Source: Aliidiomarina celeris (GTDB taxonomy: Bacteria; Pseudomonadota; Gammaproteobacteria; Enterobacterales; Alteromonadaceae). Taken from it: a DNA stretch of 64,000 nt. Positions 53,721-62,008 of the stretch are shown here, one piece after another. Numbering within the stretch: the first letter of the stretch is position 1; every line of letters starts with the position of its first letter. The stretch lies in the NCBI RefSeq assembly GCF_003316875.1, contig NZ_QMIL01000002.1:248001-312000 (forward strand). The letters run 5' to 3'. The notes under the pieces were generated by a model, which ran no database searches, was not told the DNA's origin, and was given only the letters and a program-made list of their open reading frames with translations. Made by a program: the position numbers and the translations under genes.

Positions 53721-55463
53721 CTATCGGCTTAGCACAAACAGGTAAATTACCAATAATAGTGTAACGAACCAAAACCCAGAAAGAAGCTGCCAAAATAACA
53801 AGCTGCTTTTCTGGGTTTCTTTTTTCACTTCATCTTTGAGAAACTCAGGATTTGGCTTGCGGATATCCCGCAATAGTGCTGCCAGCGTTGTGTAACGCTC
53901 TTGTAGGTCAAATTTCACACCTTTTTCTAACGCTCTATCGAGCCATAGAGGGATTTTGGGGTTCACCTCACGGGCAGAAATATAGCGTAATCGCTCATAA
54001 TCCCGAGGCACCCTGCATTCAGCAATCGCTTCGCCATACGGAAGCTTGCCAGTGAAGAGTTCATAGGCAATAGTTGCGAGTGCATATACGTCACCTTGAA
54101 TCCCTGAGTTTTTGCCCATTAGGTAGAGCGGATCTGAATATTCAGCGGTACCTAGGGGATGATCATCCTTTACGGGGGAATAGATTTCGGCGAGCCCGGC
54201 AACATACACGGAGCCAAAGTCGATAATTTTAGCTCGGCCATCTTGAGTGACGATAATGTTTCCAGGTTTAAGGTCTTGATGAATGGTTTCGTGGCTATGA
54301 AGCGCTTCTAAACCCATATAAATGTCATCGATTAGCTTCAATACGCGCCCAGGTTTTAAGGGGGCCGATTGTTCTATGAGCGCTTCAAGGCTTTCCCCTT
54401 CAATGAACTCCATTAGATAGTACAAAAAGGTTTTCGGCCTACGCGGCCTGATCATTTTCACCACACTTTCATTTTCGATACGTAGTCCAATCCACTCTTC
54501 ACGAATAAAGCGCTCAATATAAAGTGGGTCATCGCTGTAATTCGGAGACGGAGTCTTCATTACTAAGTTTTGATTGCTCTCTGGCTCCTTAACTAAATAA
54601 AGATGGCTGCGACTACTCATGAAGAGCTGTTTAAGCACCTCATAGCCATCAATTTTTTGCCCAGGTGTTAAGGGGGGGGGGAAAGGCAATTGAGTAAGAC
54701 GCTCGCTGTAATCATCAATATTCTCAGCGGGTAAGCTCTGTATCTGTAGAACAATCACACTAATATTGTCGTCGCAACCGCGCTGCATGGCGGCGGCATA
54801 GAGTGACTCGGTATGGCTTTCAGGAGGTTGTTCAGTGCAAAGAATAGTGGTGATTTCTTCCTCAGAGAGAAAGTCATGAATTCCATCGCTACAAAGAAGA
54901 AAAATATCCTTTTCTCGGCAACTAACACTTCGGTAGTCGAGTTGTAGCCGGTTATCCATTCCTAAAGCGCGCGCTAAAAAGGCGCGTTCGCGGCTGAGTT
55001 GGGCTTTGTGATCTTGTGTGAGTTGTTCGAGCGACTGGTCTCGCAAGCGATAAATGCGGCTGTCGCCAACATGAAAGAGGTGTGCGGTACGGGACTTTAA
55101 AATAAGACTACTGAAAGTACACAAATGCCCCTTCAGCTCGTTACTAAATGCATGACTGTGACGATAGAGCTTGGAGTTGATCGTAGAAAGCAGCTGCTCA
55201 GCAGCGTGACTTACGGACCACGTGTCAGGCGTTTTGGGGTATTCGTGAATAAAATGGGTCACGGCGGTTTCGCTGGCTTGCTGACCGGCTTCAGCACTGC
55301 TTACCCCATCAGCAACGGCAAACACATAGCCTTTATAGTGGGCTATGTGTTCATCGTCGGGTATAAATGAGTCGGCAAAATCCTCATTGCTCTCTTTACC
55401 GCCAGCGCGGCAAAGTACATGCACCTGAAGTTCGTGCTCGAGCTTAGGTAAGCTTTCGTTCAT
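53721..55463 (-). CDS. Fused PP2C phosphatase / Ser-Thr protein kinase, membrane-tailed
   Basis: Protein of 580 residues. Residues about 10-245 form a PP2C phosphatase with metal sites in KESNEDFAD, VADGVSS, CSDGIHDFL and CDDNISV. Residues about 270-535 form a protein kinase: Lys in VMKTP, Glu in REEW, HQDLKPGNIIV, IIDFGSVY, GTAEYSDPLY. The Gly-rich loop is lost (QLFMSSRSHLYL) and HQD stands for HRD. A C-terminal helix (FWQLLSGFWFVTLLLVIYLF) anchors it, catalytic domains inside. Such fusions are found beside narK/nasA transporters in other proteobacteria; the substrate is unknown. A C10 run lies between the two domains. Confidence 0.92.
   Translation of the reverse strand: MNESLPKLEHELQVHVLCRAGGKESNEDFADSFIPDDEHIAHYKGYVFAVADGVSSAEAGQQASETAVTHFIHEYPKTPDTWSVSHAAEQLLSTINSKLYRHSHAFSNELKGHLCTFSSLILKSRTAHLFHVGDSRIYRLRDQSLEQLTQDHKAQLSRERAFLARALGMDNRLQLDYRSVSCREKDIFLLCSDGIHDFLSEEEITTILCTEQPPESHTESLYAAAMQRGCDDNISVIVLQIQSLPAENIDDYSERLTQLPFPPPLTPGQKIDGYEVLKQLFMSSRSHLYLVKEPESNQNLVMKTPSPNYSDDPLYIERFIREEWIGLRIENESVVKMIRPRRPKTFLYYLMEFIEGESLEALIEQSAPLKPGRVLKLIDDIYMGLEALHSHETIHQDLKPGNIIVTQDGRAKIIDFGSVYVAGLAEIYSPVKDDHPLGTAEYSDPLYLMGKNSGIQGDVYALATIAYELFTGKLPYGEAIAECRVPRDYERLRYISAREVNPKIPLWLDRALEKGVKFDLQERYTTLAALLRDIRKPNPEFLKDEVKKETQKSSLLFWQLLSGFWFVTLLLVIYLFVLSR
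54672..54681 (-). repeat. C10 homopolymer (G10 on plus strand) inside coding sequence
   Basis: Ten identical bases encode part of LPFPPPLTPG at about residues 260-264, in the linker between the phosphatase and kinase domains. A one-base slip would keep the phosphatase and lose the kinase. Confidence 0.95.
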
Positions 55464-55472
55464 GATTCCTCG

Positions 55473-56951
55473 CTACTCAGTGCCGACCTTAATAGTGTGC
55501 ACTGTGCCGTCGGGCATGACTTCAGCAATATGGCCCTTTGGATCTTCCATAAAGTAGATGGCGATCAAACCTAAAGCTGCCGACACAGCGATGACATAAA
55601 AGAATGTGCTGTAGGTCACAAAGCTCAGTACAGTCAGATAGATAACTGCGCCTACGTTACCGTAAGCACCCGCCATACCTGCGATTTGACCCGTCATGCT
55701 GCGCTTAATCAGCGGAATCATGGCAAATACCGCACCTTCACCTGCTTGCACAAAGAAGGAGCAGGCCATGGTAATGAGAACAGCCATCAGGATCCACCAA
55801 TTGCTATCGATAAGACCCATGAAGAAGTAACCTACGGCTAAGCCTGAGATCATGATCAGCAGTGTTTTTCTTCGTCCGTAACGGTCTGAGAACCAGCCTC
55901 CAGCAGGACGTGAAACCAGGTTCATAAAGGCGAAACCAGAAGCAAATAATCCAGCTGTGACGGGAGTTAAGCCTTCAAAGGTTTGTAAAAAATACAGGGG
56001 GAGCATGGATACAACGGCTAATTCAGAACCGAAAGTCGCAAAGTAGGCAATGTTTAAAATAGCAACTTGCTTGAAGGGATACTTTTGGATTTCTGGAACG
56101 CCTTCACGCAGGTGCTCTGCGTTAACATGCCAGATTTGCTGCAAGTTAAATATCATCATGACCACGAGTATGGCCATGAAGATCCACATGGTGGTTACTG
56201 AAAATAAAGCAATACTAGGAGATGCCAGTCTCCACGCTAAAATTGCTAAGGCAATGTACATGGGCACCGTCATGATCATCAACACCCATAAATCTTTCCA
56301 GCTGGTGACTTCCATGGCTCCAGTTTTTTTCGGTTTAAAATAAATAGACCCTTTCGGTGTGTTGCGAGCAAATTTGTAGAAAATCAAACCATAGATAGCG
56401 CAAATCACGCCAACCAGAGTGATGGCATAGCGCCAACCGTCATCGCCGCCAAAGGCTATCGCAATAGCCGGTAGGGTCATTGCTGCAGCAGCAGAACCAA
56501 AATTACCCCAGCCACCATAGATTCCCTCTGCAGTGCCCACCTGATGCGCGGGAAACCATTCACTGACTAGGCGTATACCAATAACGAATCCAGCACCTAC
56601 GAAGCCAAGTAAAAAGCGGAAAATAGCAAGGCTGTTATAACTGTTGGCAAAGGCAAAGCCGATACAAAGGGCTGCCGAAATAATGAGTAGCCAAGAGTAA
56701 ATAATGCGCGGCCCAAATCGGTCCACTAGCACGCCCACAACAATTCGAGCCGGAATGGTTACCGCGACATTTAGAATGAGCAGTGCCCTTACTTGAGCGT
56801 CGGTAAGGTCAAGGCTTGCTTGGATGGATGTAAGCAAAGGTGCGTGAGCAAACCACACAACAAACGTAAGAAAAAACGCAAACCACGACAAGTGAAGAAG
56901 GCGAATTTTCGGCTCTTTAAAATTCAGAACATTGAGTGATGCAGATGACAT
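55473..56951 (-). CDS. NarK/NasA-family nitrate/nitrite transporter
   Basis: MFS transporter of 492 residues, 12 predicted helices. Nitrate signatures are seen in [13 protein letters not shown] (TM5) and [11 protein letters not shown] (TM11). The substrate Arg residues fit [15 protein letters not shown] (TM2) and [18 protein letters not shown] (TM8). It differs from the E. coli NarK type and looks more like assimilatory/NarK1-like members, with a soluble C-terminal tail ([15 protein letters not shown]). It ends 9 bases before the kinase/phosphatase start, so the two form a minus-strand operon. Confidence 0.92.
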   Translation of the reverse strand: MSSASLNVLNFKEPKIRLLHLSWFAFFLTFVVWFAHAPLLTSIQASLDLTDAQVRALLILNVAVTIPARIVVGVLVDRFGPRIIYSWLLIISAALCIGFAFANSYNSLAIFRFLLGFVGAGFVIGIRLVSEWFPAHQVGTAEGIYGGWGNFGSAAAAMTLPAIAIAFGGDDGWRYAITLVGVICAIYGLIFYKFARNTPKGSIYFKPKKTGAMEVTSWKDLWVLMIMTVPMYIALAILAWRLASPSIALFSVTTMWIFMAILVVMMIFNLQQIWHVNAEHLREGVPEIQKYPFKQVAILNIAYFATFGSELAVVSMLPLYFLQTFEGLTPVTAGLFASGFAFMNLVSRPAGGWFSDRYGRRKTLLIMISGLAVGYFFMGLIDSNWWILMAVLITMACSFFVQAGEGAVFAMIPLIKRSMTGQIAGMAGAYGNVGAVIYLTVLSFVTYSTFFYVIAVSAALGLIAIYFMEDPKGHIAEVMPDGTVHTIKVGTE

Positions 56952-57096
56952 ATGAACCTCTGTGATTCTATGGAATTGTGCATACTTTACTTGATTTCTA
57001 CTGCTGCTGAATTGCCTCTATCTCAGGTTATTAAAGGGCTAGAGCTGAAAGAGGTATGTGTTATGTGTCCGGCATGTCAATGTTTTTGGACTGTCC

Positions 57097-57112
57097 TATC
57101 CCATGGTGGGTA
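57097..57112. promoter_or_regulatory. NarL-type 7-2-7 site in the divergent narK region
   Basis: TATCCCA-TG-GTGGGTA, heptamers TATCCCA and, in reverse, TACCCAC. A further single heptamer (reverse TACCCAC) is at 57146-57152. The 280-base gap between the divergent transporters holds these and no gene, so one region may control both directions. Confidence 0.6.
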
Positions 57113-57231
57113 GCGGTAACCCGTGAAGTGGGTGGATAAGTATTTGTGGGTAGCCCATTAAGACAGGAGGCTCGGTCGAAAAAACTGCGCTAGCATGGAG
57201 TTTATTCATGCACGTTTAGTGAGGTTTTACC

Positions 57232-58497
57232 GTGGATTCGACTCATCGACTAGCGTGGCGCGCATTGTTGGTTGCAACCCTTGCCTTTGCGGCAAATTTT
57301 TCAATCTGGACAATTTATGCAGTGCTCGCTATCGACATTCAAGCCAAGCTCTCCTTGTCGGCGTTGGAGCTCGGTGTGTTGTTGTCGTCACCTATCGTTT
57401 CCGGTGCGGTTTTACGCGTTCCTTTAGGGATACTGTCTGAGCGAATAAGCCCTCGGCGCCTCTGGATCGCATTAATGTGGTTGCAACTTCCTCCACTCGC
57501 GATCTTGCCGTGGATCGACAGCTTCTGGGGCTTTGTATGGGTGGGTCTTTGGTTTGGTATTAGTGGTGCTTCTTTTACGCTTGGAGTGCGCTATGTAACC
57601 GATTGGTTTGGTAGCGCACAACAAGGTTTCGCGCTGGGCGTGTTTGGTGTAGGGAATGCCGGAGCCGCTATTTCCTTTATAATCATTCCACTTTTGGCGG
57701 CTCAGTTTGGATGGCAATGGACCGGACCGCTATATGCCATAGCCATGTTGCCCGCGATTTTATTGTTTACATTAGGCGCCCCGAAAGGCGCTTATCAACC
57801 CACTGCGAAAACAAAAGGCGTTAACAACGGATTCGGATTTCTTAAGCAAAACACGGTGTGGCGCTATAGCCTTTATTACTACTTCGTATTTGGCAGCTTT
57901 CTCGCACTTATCTTATGGCTTCCTCAATATTATATGCAGGTGTACAACCTCGACATTAATGAAGCCATGGGCTTCACCCTATTTTTTGTAATTACTTCGA
58001 GCATGGTGCGCGCGCTCGGTGGTTGGTTCGCTGATCGCTATGGCGCTCGCGCAGTGAACTGGAGTGTTTTTTGGGTGTGTTTGGTGTGCCTGTTCTTCCT
58101 CAGCTATCCACCTACGACCATGACCATTCATGGTTTAGAGCAGGATGTGCATCTAAGGGTTGAAGTTAATATTTGGCTGTTTACGCTTTTGATTTTTGTC
58201 ATTGGTTTAGCTCAAGGACTAGGGCGAGCCAGTGTTCTGCGTTCGCTCTATGACCACTACCCTAGTGATATGGGGCGAATTGGCGGCTGGGTCGCATTTG
58301 TTGGGGCACTTGGCGGTTGCACCTTGCCGCTCGCATTCGGTTTGATACAAGACCTACTTGGCATAGCAAGCGGTGCCTTTATGGTGCTCTATGCGGTACT
58401 CGCGTTGTGCATGATTCTCATGTTTTTAGCGATTCGAAAAGAGCGGTATCAAAAAGCGCTACAACAGGCGCTCAGCAATGACTTTTATGAGTCTTAA
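57232..58497 (+). CDS. NarK1-like MFS nitrate transporter
   Basis: MFS transporter of 421 residues, 12 helices. Arg of TM2 in SGAVLRVPLGIL, Arg of TM8 in SSMVRALGGWFADRYGAR, nitrate motif GVGNAGAAIS; the second motif is weak (GALGGCTLPLAFG). Length and lack of an N-terminal cytoplasmic extension fit the NarK1 type, thought to be nitrate/proton symporters. The start is GTG with GAGG 8 bases upstream. The next narK follows after 11 bases. Confidence 0.9.
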   Translation: MDSTHRLAWRALLVATLAFAANFSIWTIYAVLAIDIQAKLSLSALELGVLLSSPIVSGAVLRVPLGILSERISPRRLWIALMWLQLPPLAILPWIDSFWGFVWVGLWFGISGASFTLGVRYVTDWFGSAQQGFALGVFGVGNAGAAISFIIIPLLAAQFGWQWTGPLYAIAMLPAILLFTLGAPKGAYQPTAKTKGVNNGFGFLKQNTVWRYSLYYYFVFGSFLALILWLPQYYMQVYNLDINEAMGFTLFFVITSSMVRALGGWFADRYGARAVNWSVFWVCLVCLFFLSYPPTTMTIHGLEQDVHLRVEVNIWLFTLLIFVIGLAQGLGRASVLRSLYDHYPSDMGRIGGWVAFVGALGGCTLPLAFGLIQDLLGIASGAFMVLYAVLALCMILMFLAIRKERYQKALQQALSNDFYES

Positions 58498-58508
58498 AAG
58501 GGAACACT

Positions 58509-60023
58509 ATGGCACTACCGCCTGATTGGAACCCAGACAATGCCAAACATTGGCAGGCAAGTAACACGCTCGCCTATCAGTACTTATGGTCAGCCAGTGG
58601 CATACTGGCTTGCGGATTCGCCGTGTGGTTGCAGTGGAGTGTCTGGGTCGTTTATATGCCGGTGCTTGGCTTCACCTTTTCCTTGGAGCAGCTCTTTAGC
58701 TTGCTTGCTATCGCTGGATTAAGTGGTGCATTGTTTCGTATCCCTGCTAGTTTTTTTAGCCTTTCATTGAGCAGTCGATACAGCTTTATTTTAATCGTCT
58801 ACTTGCTCTTAGTACCGGTTCTTGGCACTGCTCATGCCTTGCAAACGCCTTCCTCAAGCTTATTAACTTTTCAACTTTTAGCGTTACTTTCAGGTTTGGG
58901 GGCGGCTGTATTCTCTGTCAGTATGGCGAACGTAAGTGAGGTATTTCCTCACCGACAGCAGGGTTTAGCGCTCGGACTGCACGCGGGTATCGGTAACCTT
59001 GGTATCGTAGCGGCGCAAGTAGCACTTCCGATCTTGATTACCTTAGGGCTACTGCGGTTTAACTTCTTCGTAGTTGTGTTTAACTTTCTCGTCCTTGCAC
59101 TATTGTTTCGGCGACTCATTCACCTGCGTCCCGAAAAGTTAACGCTTCCTTTTCGAAAGCGCGTTCAGCTCATTTTTAGCTTAACTGTAGTGCTGTTGGC
59201 AACCGCTGTAATTGTAGCGTTGGCGATGTATTTAATTCTCTCGGAAAGTGCAAATGGGGCAGGCTTACACCTCACCAAGGAATGGGTTCTCGTTGGGGCC
59301 TTGCTGATTGCGCTTTGGTTCATAAAATTGATATTGAGCCTGAACCGAGACAAAGGCCAACAATTTAGAATCTTCAACAATAAGCATACTTGGCTCATGG
59401 CGATAATGTATGTGATGAGTTTTGGTACCTTTATTGGCTTTTCTAGTGCATTTCCTTTGCTAACCCATTATGTTTTTGGGTTCAGTCACGATGTGACAGC
59501 CGTCGAGGCATTTACCCAGATGAACCCCAATCATCCTAGTATGATTATGTATTGGTGGTTTGGCCCATTGCTCGCCATTGCGAGTCGGCCGTTAGGAGGA
59601 TGGTTAGGTGATAGGTACGGCGGTGCGCGGGTCACATTTTGGTGTGCCGCCTTTATGGGTGCAGCGTCCCTGTGGATGGGAGAGACGATTGCGACAGCCT
59701 TGCAAGAGACGTCACCGGAGGTGGTTTTCGTACCCTTCTTATTGTCGTGCATGGCGCTATTTATTGGCAGTGGACTAGCAAATGGCTCCTCCTATCGAAC
59801 ACTTACGTCGCTTTTTCCTAAGCCGCAGCGACAAGCTGTGATTGGCTGGGTATCCGCTATCGGCGCCTGCGGGGCATTCTACGTTCCTTTGGTGCTCGGC
59901 GAGAGCTTGCAATCAAATACTCCTGCGTCAGCCTTTATCGGCTTCGCATTATTCTATTTCGCCTGCATGGCGTTAGACCGCTTTTTCTACCTCGATAAGA
60001 ACTCAGAACACTACAATCCGTAA
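58509..60023 (+). CDS. NarK2-like MFS transporter, diverged
   Basis: Transporter of 504 residues. The N-terminus (DWNPDNAKHWQASNTLAYQYL) and SGALFRIPASFF resemble E. coli NarK, as do ANVSEVFPHRQQGLALGLHAGIGNLG and SRPLGGWLGDRYGG, so both substrate Arg are kept. The second nitrate motif reads GACGAFYVPLVLG. Compared with the next gene, helices 7-8 are longer and the middle loops differ. Nitrate/nitrite antiport is the family role; the direction here is unknown. It is probably in an operon with the preceding narK. Confidence 0.9.
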   Translation: MALPPDWNPDNAKHWQASNTLAYQYLWSASGILACGFAVWLQWSVWVVYMPVLGFTFSLEQLFSLLAIAGLSGALFRIPASFFSLSLSSRYSFILIVYLLLVPVLGTAHALQTPSSSLLTFQLLALLSGLGAAVFSVSMANVSEVFPHRQQGLALGLHAGIGNLGIVAAQVALPILITLGLLRFNFFVVVFNFLVLALLFRRLIHLRPEKLTLPFRKRVQLIFSLTVVLLATAVIVALAMYLILSESANGAGLHLTKEWVLVGALLIALWFIKLILSLNRDKGQQFRIFNNKHTWLMAIMYVMSFGTFIGFSSAFPLLTHYVFGFSHDVTAVEAFTQMNPNHPSMIMYWWFGPLLAIASRPLGGWLGDRYGGARVTFWCAAFMGAASLWMGETIATALQETSPEVVFVPFLLSCMALFIGSGLANGSSYRTLTSLFPKPQRQAVIGWVSAIGACGAFYVPLVLGESLQSNTPASAFIGFALFYFACMALDRFFYLDKNSEHYNP

Positions 60024-60165
60024 GCGTTCTTTATTTGCGACATAGGTGTCGGGTAAGGAACCTTGAGGTACCCCCTTTGAGAGGGGCGGTAAAATATCAA
60101 GAATTTACCTTGGCTCGTGACCTTTAATTTCATTAAAAATCAGTTGTTTACGACAAGCATCTGCT

Positions 60166-60181
60166 TACCCCTTCATGGGTA
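60166..60181. promoter_or_regulatory. NarL 7-2-7 site, exact match, before narK
   Basis: TACCCCT-TC-ATGGGTA: both heptamers (TACCCCT and, in reverse, TACCCAT) match TACYYMT exactly with NarL spacing, 107 bases before narK. Another heptamer pair (TACCCCC and reverse TACCGCC, 9 bases apart) is at 60069-60091. The 265-base gap holds nothing else I can identify. Confidence 0.75.
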
Positions 60182-60288
60182 TCACCAGGATTTTAGGTGG
60201 TTTTTTGAGCATTTCCTTTTTGCCATGGAAGACGTATTTTAACGCTAGATTTTGGCCCAACACTTCGCTGGAAGTTAATGAGGAAACC

Positions 60289-61902
60289 ATGGGAAAGAGA
60301 AATCAAGACCTTCATGAGTGGAACGTAGAAGATAAAACATTTTGGCAAACCACAGGGCAAGCCATTGCAAGTAGAAACTTGTGGATTTCAATCCCAAGCC
60401 TGTTGATGGGGTTTGCCATTTGGCTGATGTGGGGCATGATCACGGTACAAATGCTTAACCTCGGTTTTCCATTTAGCCAAGCGGAGCTGTTCTCGTTAAC
60501 CGCAATAGCTGGTTTAACGGGGGCGACATTGCGTATTCCAGCCTCATTCATGATTAGAATCGCAGGTGGTCGAAATACCATTTTTTTCACTACCGCATTA
60601 CTTATCATTCCAGCGGCCGGAACTGGCTATGCGTTGATGAGCCAAGACACACCGCTCTGGTTCTTCCAATTAATGGCGTTCTTGTCGGGCATTGGTGGCG
60701 GTAACTTCGCGTGCTCGATGAGTAACATTTCCTCTTTCTATCCGAAGGAAAAACAAGGCTATGCCTTAGGCATGAACGCTGGCCTTGGTAATTTCGGTGT
60801 TACTAGCATGCAAATTCTCATTCCATTGGTGATGACCGTGGGTGTTTTTGGTGTGCTTGCTGGCGACCCGATGCAGCTTACTCAAGCCAGCGGAACCTTG
60901 ATAGGCCGGATTGAAGCGGGTACCGACACTTGGATTCAGAATGCTGGTTTTATTTGGTTGGTTTTCCTCATTCCTCTGGCCTTCATGGGGTGGTTTGGGA
61001 TGAACAATATTCGTAGCATTACCCCAGAACCGGGTCATCCTTTCAGTGCGTTTGGTAAGTTACTCGGCTTATATGGAATTGGCTTTGTAGCCGCTGCTAT
61101 CGGTTTGTACTTGTTTATGCCAGCGCCCTTAGGCATTGGTTTACTCAGTATGTGGGTTGCGCTTCCACTGGTTATTCTTTTAACCGTTGGGCTTATGATG
61201 ATTCTTCCCGGCGGCATCGGTTCGAGTATTAAAAAGCAATATGCAATTTTCTCGAATCGTCATACTTGGTCAATGACGATTCTTTATATTCTTACCTTTG
61301 GCTCCTTTATTGGTTTCTCGGCAGCTTTACCATTGTCGATCACTGTCATTTTTGGGTCGCTTACGGAAGTGGCTGCCGACGGAACTATCACTCGAGTTGC
61401 AAACCCCGAGGCACCGAGTGCATTAACATGGGCATGGATTGGGCCTTTCGTGGGAGCGCTAATTCGCCCAGTAGGTGGGTGGATTTCAGATAAATTCGGC
61501 GGCTCGGTGGTTACCCAAGTAATTTCAGTTGTGATGGTCTTCGCGTCGGTAGCTGTTGGGTATGTGATGATGCAGGCCTATAATTCAGCCGATCCAAACG
61601 CCTATTTTGCGATGTTTATTATTCTATTTGTGGTCCTTTTTGCAGCAAGCGGTATTGGGAATGGCTCTACTTTCCGTAGTATCGGTGTAATCTTTGATCG
61701 TCAGCAAAAAGGCCCTGTATTAGGCTGGACTTCAGCGGTAGCTGCGTATGGCGCCTTTATTGCTCCCCGCGTTATGGGGGAACAAATTAGTGCGGGAACA
61801 CCAGAAAATGCGATGTACGGGTTTGCAGTTTTTTATGCCATTTGCTTAGTGATTAATTGGTGGTTTTATCTACGCAAAAATGCGTATGTGAAAAATCCAT
61901 AG
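60289..61902 (+). CDS. narK: Nitrate/nitrite transporter NarK (E. coli type)
   Basis: MFS antiporter of 537 residues. The N-terminus (NVEDKTFWQTTGQAIASRNL, then WISIPSLL) closely parallels E. coli NarK. Arg of TM2 in GATLRIPASFM and of TM8 in ALIRPVGGWISDKFGG, nitrate motifs GLGNFGVTSMQ and AAYGAFIAPRVMG. It is about 70 residues longer than E. coli NarK, mainly in the middle loop after TM6 (a TQASGTLIGRIEAGTDTWIQ insert) and in extra hydrophobic segments after it. ATG 60289 has GAGGA 5 bases upstream; an earlier frame from 60175 is not supported. Likely imports nitrate in exchange for nitrite. Confidence 0.94.
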   Translation: MGKRNQDLHEWNVEDKTFWQTTGQAIASRNLWISIPSLLMGFAIWLMWGMITVQMLNLGFPFSQAELFSLTAIAGLTGATLRIPASFMIRIAGGRNTIFFTTALLIIPAAGTGYALMSQDTPLWFFQLMAFLSGIGGGNFACSMSNISSFYPKEKQGYALGMNAGLGNFGVTSMQILIPLVMTVGVFGVLAGDPMQLTQASGTLIGRIEAGTDTWIQNAGFIWLVFLIPLAFMGWFGMNNIRSITPEPGHPFSAFGKLLGLYGIGFVAAAIGLYLFMPAPLGIGLLSMWVALPLVILLTVGLMMILPGGIGSSIKKQYAIFSNRHTWSMTILYILTFGSFIGFSAALPLSITVIFGSLTEVAADGTITRVANPEAPSALTWAWIGPFVGALIRPVGGWISDKFGGSVVTQVISVVMVFASVAVGYVMMQAYNSADPNAYFAMFIILFVVLFAASGIGNGSTFRSIGVIFDRQQKGPVLGWTSAVAAYGAFIAPRVMGEQISAGTPENAMYGFAVFYAICLVINWWFYLRKNAYVKNP

Positions 61903-62008
61903 TGGAAGGCTACAGGCGTGGGTTTGCGTGCAGCAAGGAGGCCGCGCGCAGATTCTTGTTGTGTAGAGTGAGACGCTGAAATATAGGAATAGCTAAAGGG
62001 AGAAGCCT

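Noticed and set aside
60175-60288. N-terminal extension of the last narK
   Set aside because: It would overlap the NarL palindrome and has no ribosome site; ATG 60289 has GAGGA and begins like E. coli NarK.
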